From positions 372,001-436,000 of the forward strand of contig CAJZBQ010000015.1 in assembly GCA_914767885.1 (NCBI GenBank): a stretch of 64,000 nucleotides of DNA, given 5' to 3'. This document shows positions 58,345 to 64,000 of the stretch, piece by piece. Numbering within the stretch: the stretch's first letter is position 1; each line of letters begins with the position of its first letter. The stretch is from Blepharisma stoltei. Its lineage: Eukaryota > Ciliophora > Heterotrichea > Heterotrichida > Blepharismidae. The notes under the pieces were generated by a model, which did no database searches, was not told the DNA's origin, and was given only the letters and a program-made list of their open reading frames with translations. Made by a program: the position numbers and the translations under genes.

Positions 58345-61300
58345 ATGTTTGATGATGCAAGCTATAGTGACATTCTCAAGCGCAAAAGGATTGAGCTCGC
58401 CAACCTAAACAAGAAAAAAGATCGAATTATTGATGAAAACGAGATCTTAGCTGAGCAGCTGGAAAACTACGAACAAAAGATAGAAGATAAGAAAAAAGAG
58501 CTTGCCTATAAGCAAGGAAAAGAAGACGAAACAATTGAAATAAAATCAAGCTTCACTGGTGGAGATGCAGAAAGACGCGAGAAAGAGCTTGAAGAATGGG
58601 TCAAATATAAGCTGATTGATTTAATAAAAACTGATGATGAAAGTGAAGGTAAAGATAAAAGAACCCGCCTTCAAGAGTACGAAAGCGAAGTTCCACTAAT
58701 AATTACCTCAGTCTATATTCGCTTTGTCCCTGGCTTGCGCGATGGTGACTTTGAAAAATTCGAGAAAATGGACCCACATGAAGCTTTATTCAAAATAAAT
58801 AAAACCACGACTTTTCATGACTTGAAAGCGACTGCATGCGAATTCTGAGTATTTTTTATATAGCAAATCAAAGATCCCGATTCTGTAGGTTTCCGAGCTA
58901 ACAATTTTGCACTTCTTGGCTTATTTATGGATGAAAACGTCCAGGAATGTATCATAAACGAAAGAATTCCTCCTGAATTTTGGCTGTTTTCGATTGACAA
59001 TCAAGCAAAAAGCAGCTTTACCACTTTGAATGATTGCTTTTTAGACCCTTCTATTATAAGTCAGTTTAAAGTTGGCTCAGTAAAAAGGAGATTTGCAGGA
59101 AGAGCAAGAGGACTTTCGGATAGGCAGCATATGAATAACTTCAAAAAACTATCTGAAATGTACAAGGGGCTAGAATCTTTTAAACGGGTCGATATTGACT
59201 TACTCTTGAATATATATTAAAATGGCGAAGCAGACTTACCCTCGTGACTCCTATAGTGATCTCAGTCTAGTGGAGTGCAGAGCGGATGGCAGCTAGGAAT
59301 ACGTATTAGGGCAGGTCTACTTGGATCGACGAAGCAAAATGCTGGGTAAGTCGATCATATGCTCTGCTCCAAATCAAGGTTTTGCCTCAAAGGGAAGTGG
59401 ATCCAAAAAATAAAAAGGGGTAAAGCATCAGAGCGAAATGTTATTTTCCTTGCCAAACGGGACTATTTCTCCAGGATTACACCCTGAACTATGAATTTAC
59501 ATTTTGGCCGGAAGACAATCATTTTGAATTTTCTGTGGTAGAAATCTTTTTTGACCTGTATATTATGGTGGCATGTCAAATAAAAGTGGATTTTTGATAG
59601 TGTGCATTTCCTCGAAATACATTTGTTCGAAAATTTTTAAATAGCGTGACATTTGGTCGAAATCTAACGGGTTTTTCGGTAAAATATCTCACTATCAAAA
59701 AGTTTTCAAATGCAAACTGTTAAAAATGCAAGATTATTGGACCTGCACCCTTATCTAACTACAGGCTAGCTAGCCCAAGCTTCGAATGGCAGAATCAAAA
59801 TTTACTATTTCCTGAAATACGAACTTTGGATCAGGGAGGGAAAGTGGTAGAGGCGGAAGTAGTCTTTTGGGAATTTCAATGAACTTTTCGATAAGTATAA
59901 TTAAGATTAATCTTAAGACTTACTCTCCAAATCTGAGCAAGCGAAATCGTTGATAAAATCATAAATTATGTTTCAGTGCACGAGTAGGTAATTCATATAA
60001 AAAATATTTTATAAATAGCAATGATAATATGAAATCATTATTTATCTTACAAAATTTTAAATTGCTTGTATTTTAGAATATAATATAATTTTTTTTAAAT
60101 AGTAAAGCTCTTATTGCTAACAGAGATATATTGCCTATAATTCATAGAGGGGGAGCTAAATGATGACGCTATTCTTAAGGAGAAAACCCAAGGGTCTTAT
60201 GCAAGTTTCAACACAATGATTATCATTCTAGTTTGTCTTGCAATTTCTGCAGCTTTGAATATCGTGAGAGAGAGTTAGTTAGAGGGGGTTAAACGGGGTT
60301 TTATTTCAGCCCCTAACTATTCGGGCTTCAGCTTCATGCGCGCTAAGTACTAAAGCCATCTAAAGCCCTTTTCCTTCTAGGCCACTCAAAATCGTGATGT
60401 CGTCAGCCTTACAGAGAGATTCAACTGAACTTGGACAGTACAGGACTCTTTGACCCCTGGTGTGCTAGGGTATGAAGGAAACGTCCAATTCATATTCTGG
60501 AGCTGCTTCTGCAATTTGCAGGCAGCATAATGCTCCTAGAAGTGCTCGATTGGTGTTGCGCCGTCTATGGAGATCGTGAGAAGAAACGTAAATTCAGACT
60601 ATTGGCTCCAGAAAGGCATAAACCAAGGCTTATTAGTAGATTTTTCTGACCAAAAAAATTACTGGGCAATAAGTACGTTTGATGATGTCGATAAATTTGT
60701 AATAAACGTATTAGCGCCAAATGTATTTAACAGTCAATATCTCTATCAAAATAATTTTATAAGAAGATATTACTTGGTTGGCCCAGTTAGAATTCGACAA
60801 GTTAGAACTAAAGAAATGGATTGTCCTGAAGCTTCAAACTGGGATATATCTTCAAATTTTACCTGCAAAGAGGATTTGAAAATGATGCAAATATGAAAAA
60901 AAAAAATTTTAAAAAATTTTGCAAAAATTTCATTAATTTTTTCTCTTTTGCCTTTTTGCACTAGTTTTCGCGAAAAAAATTTGTTTTTTTCGATTTTTGC
61001 ACCTTTTTGTAATTTTTCCTTACCTGCTATCATCAAGCCTATACATCAAGCACAAAATATACAGAGAATATCGAAGGCAAAACCGATTCCTGAAATGTCT
61101 ATCAAAGCGCCTCAGAAACTGGGATCGATTGGAATTTTGATGGTGAATTTTCTAGCTACGATGGCTCTGGCTATATTTATGATTCATGGCCTTCTAACAC
61201 GACTAAAGAACAGTTCATTAATAGTTATATGGCATTGAAAGCGGCGAACTGAATCTGGCTTGAAACCCGGGGCTTATTTTTAAGTTTTAATTTATATGCT

Positions 61301-63038
61301 CCTACTTATGAAAAATTTATTTCTGTATGTATGGTTATGGAGATAAGCACAACTGGCCTTGTATTTCCTACTTATTTTCATTCTTCTGTATTCAAGCTTT
61401 TTCATGAAGGGACTTCTAAAGATGATTCAATGCTGATTCTCGAAATAGTCCGATTTATTCTTGGGTTTTATCTTCTATATATCACAGTAAGAATGGTTAT
61501 GAGGAAAACTGATGACTCTAGAAACTACCAGTATTTGTTTACTACAAGAGGAGTTGGGGATTTAATTATTTTTTGTCTGATTGTATCTGCTTTTGCTTTT
61601 AATTTTAAACACGATATAAAGAAAAGCCATATTTTGAGGGAAAAGTACACAGATTTGCAACAGTCGGCTGAAGATTATAATACTTATATTACTCTGAATG
61701 CGTGGCTTATTCTTTTATTTATGCTGACTCCCCCCATCCTTGATCGAACGATTGACTGCAAAAATTCCTAAAAATTGGGAAAATTAACCCCATCCTTTAT
61801 CGAACGATTTTCATATCATGCAAATTTTTATATATATATAAAAATATTAGTTATTAAAAGCTTGGGAAGATGTGTCTAATGAAGTTGTTTTCAGAGACTT
61901 TGAGACGACAGGAAGCTACGGAATCAACTGTTCGAAGTGCTTTAGTCATTAACCTGGTTTAAAAACTCAATAATCTAAAAAATAGAGATTCTTTTAAATT
62001 TAAAAAAAAAAAAAACAATTTAATTCAAATTAAAATTTATACAGTTTAAAGGGAAACTAATAAATCAAAATATTAAAAAATATTGTATTCTTATGAAATT
62101 AATTCAATTTTTTTGCTGTAAAAATAATTATTAAATACTCTTAACCCTCTTATTTAAAAGTAAATAAAAAATAACATATATATATTTTATTTTATATATC
62201 TTTTTTTTTCCTTTTTAACTCCCATCCTTGATCGAACGATGGCGAGCCGTTTGATCAAGGATGGGGGGGAGTGAGAATGCTCTCATTTTTGAATATCACT
62301 AAAAAAGTTGGAACATATTTGCTAACCATGCAAATGGCTGCAAGAAATGTGATTTGTTTGATTTTCATTTTAGGGCCAATCTTGTTGGGTCTTCTAATGG
62401 TGACTTATAACATATATGGAGCAAATAATTATTACTGAAGAACTTTCAGCTGGAATATACTCTCTGATATCATGTTCTTGCTTGGGCTAGGATCTATTGA
62501 TGATTTAATAAAGCTTGCTCCCACTTGGACAGTTGGTTTCTTATATGTTTATTTCTTTGCAATAGTATTTTTCCTTTTCTCTGCATTTTTAGCATTATTA
62601 ATTGATACTTATAGAAGAGTTTTTCTTAGAAATAAGAGTCTTTCAATTGCCAAGAAAGAACAACAGGACAAGGTTAAGTCTATTTATAAAGAGTGGCTTT
62701 ATTCTTCAGCGCCCTGCTTCAAGCCTAAGCCAGAAGAAGAGAAGCATGAAGATTCTGAAGAAGATAATTATGCTTACTCCAATATCTGTGAGCGAGCAAA
62801 CCATTGAAAAATCCTGACAAAACCCTCCAAGAGTGAACAAAGATTTTTTAATATAATTTTTTTTATGAAAGAAATTATATAAAAGTGTTAATTAATATAA
62901 AAAGTCTTGAGCTAATTCTGTTAAATTTCAAATAGCTTCATTTTAAAACATAAATTTTATAAATTAATTTTGTTTTTAAAAGAAAAAATAATGTGTACGA
63001 AAAAAATTTTTTTGGCAAGCTCACGAAGGGTGAGTTAA
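58345..63038 (+). CDS. polycystin (PKD2/TRPP-type) cation channel, five inserts
   Basis: Cation channel of the polycystin family. One 15-nt intron (58849-58863, GTATTTTTTATATAG) and five inserts (59213-60144, 60260-60565, 60860-61020, 61725-62271, 62774-63034) are removed to give 824 codons with no frame loss, ending at TAA 63036-63038. N-terminal coiled coil (to about residue 75), a cytoplasmic domain (TTTFHDLKATACEFW), TM1 (MIIILVCLAISAALNIV), and the polycystin extracellular domain (RRYYLVGPVRIRQVRTKEMDCPE split as YLVGPVRIRQVR, then GYIYDSW, WIWLETRGLF). Then the TM2-TM6 region with pore-side segments SDIMFLLGLGS and FLYVYFFAIVFFLFSAFLALL. Acidic C-terminal tail. Probably ciliary or plasma-membrane Ca2+/cation entry. 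Confidence 0.9.
59213..60144. mobile_element. 932-bp TA-bounded insert (IES) in the polycystin gene
   Basis: TA 59213 and TA 60145. Joining gives L-L-N-I-E-G-E-L-N-D-D-A-I-L-K. Without it the upstream frame ends at TAA 59218-59220 and the downstream part has no start codon. Mixed composition: the first about 600 bp is GC-richer. No inverted ends recognised. Confidence 0.7.
60260..60565. mobile_element. 306-bp TA-bounded insert (IES) in the polycystin gene
   Basis: TA 60260 and TA 60566. Joining gives A-L-N-M-E-I-V-R-R-N. The motif ATCGTGAGA occurs at both ends, so a junction inside that repeat (L-N-I-V-R-R-N) is also possible; both keep the frame. GC-rich interior with many Cs and Ts and no frame. 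Confidence 0.75.
60860..61020. mobile_element. 161-bp TA-bounded insert (IES) in the polycystin gene
   Basis: TA 60860 and TA 61021 inside the 8-bp direct repeat TTACCTGC. Joining gives S-S-N-F-T-C-Y-H-Q-A-Y. 161 = 2 mod 3, the shift the gene needs. Interior is A- and T-tract rich. Confidence 0.85.
61725..62271. mobile_element. TNA element, subfamily C (547 bp), inside the polycystin gene
   Basis: Flanked by TGA (61725-61727 and 62272-62274). Reverse orientation to the copy at 33545. Ends CTCCCCCCATCCTTGATCGAA and inverse. Loss with one TGA kept gives L-F-M-L-R-M-L-S-F-L-N, in frame. Confidence 0.9.
62774..63034. mobile_element. TNA element, subfamily A, diverged (261 bp), at the polycystin 3' end
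   Basis: TTA at 62774-62776 and 63035-63037. Left end CTCCAATATCTGTGAGCGAGC, AACCATTGAAAAATC; right end TCACGAAGGGTGAG. Loss makes the protein end ...E-E-D-N-Y-A with TAA at 63036-63038. Left in place it would add about 36 residues (YSNICERANHWKIL ...) before another stop. Confidence 0.75.
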
Positions 63039-63145
63039 TAAAAATGAGATGCCATAAAATGGAGTACATAATTTTTAATTATATTTTACATAAACCTCTA
63101 ATCAAATAATAAATAAACTACATTAAGATAATCTAGACTTGGCAA

Positions 63146-63470
63146 CTAGGCCAGTTTAATTTTTAGCAATGAATTTGTAATTTCATCATGAATATTTTTA
63201 TGATGCAAAAAATAAAAATTAGCACGCTGATTGCTTTTGTTTATTTTTTCTGCGAATTCTTCGCATTTTATAAGTCCTTTGTATAGCTGCTTTGTTTTTT
63301 TCAACACAACGCTTTTACAACGTTTATTTTGCTTAAGTAGGTTACTACAGATTTTTGTGACATTCTCGCAAACTTTCAAAGGAGGGTTTTTAATCGAATT
63401 TTTCTGAAAAAGGTCTATAGATGACTTTGATAATTTTTTCGGCTTTGAATTAAATGAATTTAATTTTCTT
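63146..63470 (-). CDS. unrecognised basic protein, 3' part only
   Basis: Frame open from about 63470 to the stop at 63146: N-S-F-N-S-K-P-K-K-L, then KVCENVTKICSNLLKQNK and HDEITNSLLKIKLA. Upstream the frame meets a subfamily A relic end (...ACGAGGAAATAAG at about 63462-63482), so the 5' part probably lies beyond that element and outside the window. No domain recognised; Lys-rich and helical. Confidence 0.5.
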
Positions 63471-64000
63471 ATTTCCTCGTAAAAGCAAAAACATTAGAAA
63501 AATGCTATTTTTTTAAAAAATAATCCTCAATGAGCCAGTCAAAAGTTTTTTAAATAAAATGGAAAGCCAAATGGGTAGAGATTTCTTCATGCTCCTACTC
63601 GACAGCATTCCTAACTCAGCGCTTTGCTGCCGTGAGCAACCTATAGAAAATTCCTGGGGATAGCGCGGAATACGCTATCCCCAGGACCAACCGGGATCGG
63701 ATCCCACATGGAACGAGGGTTCCATGTGTGGATCCATTTTTGACACGTGAAAGTAAATATCTCACATGTCAAAAAATGGATCCACACATGGAACCCCGTT
63801 CCATGTGTGGATCCGATCCCGGTTGGTCCTGGGGATAGCGTATTCCGCGCTATCCCCAGAAATTTAGTATAGCTCCTCCGAGTGTTTCTCCGAAAGTTCA
63901 TTTGCTCTAGATGCTGAGCAGTGAAACCCTAAACCTTAAGCCTCTAAAACATCCAAAGGACTGGGCCTTAAACAGCTACATTCTAAAACATAAATTTTAT
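63471..64000. mobile_element. TNA element, subfamily A relic, carrying a nested palindrome, runs off the edge
   Basis: 63478-63560 matches the end of subfamily A in degraded form (ACATTAGAAAAATG, CCTCAATGAGCCAGTCAAAA). The last bases (AAAACATAAATTTTAT) match its interior. The palindromic element at 63642-63869 sits inside. The left TAA is part of the minus-strand gene frame. Confidence 0.55.
63642..63869. mobile_element. 228-bp palindromic element (palindrome family), nested
   Basis: Ends TATAGAAAATTCC and TTTAGTATAGCTCC match those of the insert at 5512-5704. Nearly perfect palindrome: outer hairpins CTGGGGATAGCG/CGCTATCCCCAG at each side and a core with GATCGGATCC...GGATCCGATC and CCATGTGTGG repeats. 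TA at 63642 and 63870. The core sequence differs from the other copy while the ends are the same. Confidence 0.8.

Noticed and set aside
58345-59220. Separate gene ending at TAA 59218-59220, upstream of the polycystin
   Set aside because: Joining TA 59213 to TA 60145 gives one frame, the polycystin part has no start codon of its own, and total length becomes divisible by three. Kept as one gene, though a separate gene is not fully excluded.

Overview
The window looks like germline (micronuclear) DNA of a heterotrich ciliate, most likely Blepharisma. Many reading frames are complete only if TGA is read as tryptophan, with TAA and TAG as stops. Spliceosomal introns are 15 or 16 nt (20042-20056, 24757-24772, 30742-30756, 38032-38046, 58849-58863). 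At least nine genes are broken by AT-rich or palindromic inserts between short direct repeats, and in most of them taking out the insert restores the frame exactly. That is how internal eliminated sequences (IESs) behave in unrearranged germline DNA.

Layout. 1-6.3 kb: YeeE/YedE-like transporter (-, off the left edge), RING-finger gene (-, split), a decayed copy and a live copy of a kelch-like gene (+). 7.5-10.5 kb: coiled-coil protein (+) and NRF-6-like acyltransferase (-). 11.2-14.7 kb: amino-acid transporter (+) split by a 2.1-2.2 kb insert that holds another element. 15-19 kb: two tandem GPEDPR-motif proteins (-), one intact and one with four inserts. 20-22.3 kb: Sey1/RHD3-like GTPase (+). 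24.3-25.8 kb: CRAL-TRIO protein (+). 28.4 kb: C2H2 zinc finger (+). 29.8-31.2 kb: poly(ADP-ribose) glycohydrolase (-). 31.5 and 34.4 kb: two small paralogues (-). 32.8 kb: ribosomal protein eS10 (+). 35.5 kb: kinesin-1-like motor (+). 38 kb: bromodomain protein (-). 39.6 kb: casein kinase 1 (+, split). 41.1 kb: SDR (-). 42.6-52.5 kb: 3,201-residue cysteine-rich surface protein (+, split). 52.8 kb: threonine dehydrogenase-like enzyme (+). 53.8-56.3 kb: nested elements with a 600-bp tetranucleotide array. 56.4 kb: hypothetical protein (+). 57.1 kb: countin-like saposin protein (-, split). 58.3-63.0 kb: polycystin channel (+, five inserts). 63.1 kb: partial gene running off the right edge.

Inserts. 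One superfamily has CTCC...GGAG ends and a 3-bp duplication of the form TNA (TAA, TTA, once TGA). It has three subfamilies, called A, B and C here by terminal sequence. A second group has TA ends, from 75 bp to about 2.2 kb, often within a longer direct repeat. Two inserts lie between 6-7 bp repeats without TA. Elements nest inside each other three times. The MITE-like look agrees with what I recall being reported for Blepharisma germline IESs; whether these are the same families needs a sequence comparison. The genes are ordinary housekeeping, membrane and surface functions with no operon logic. The most unusual content is in the inserts, notably a TPR-like reading frame in which TAA sits where Gln is expected.
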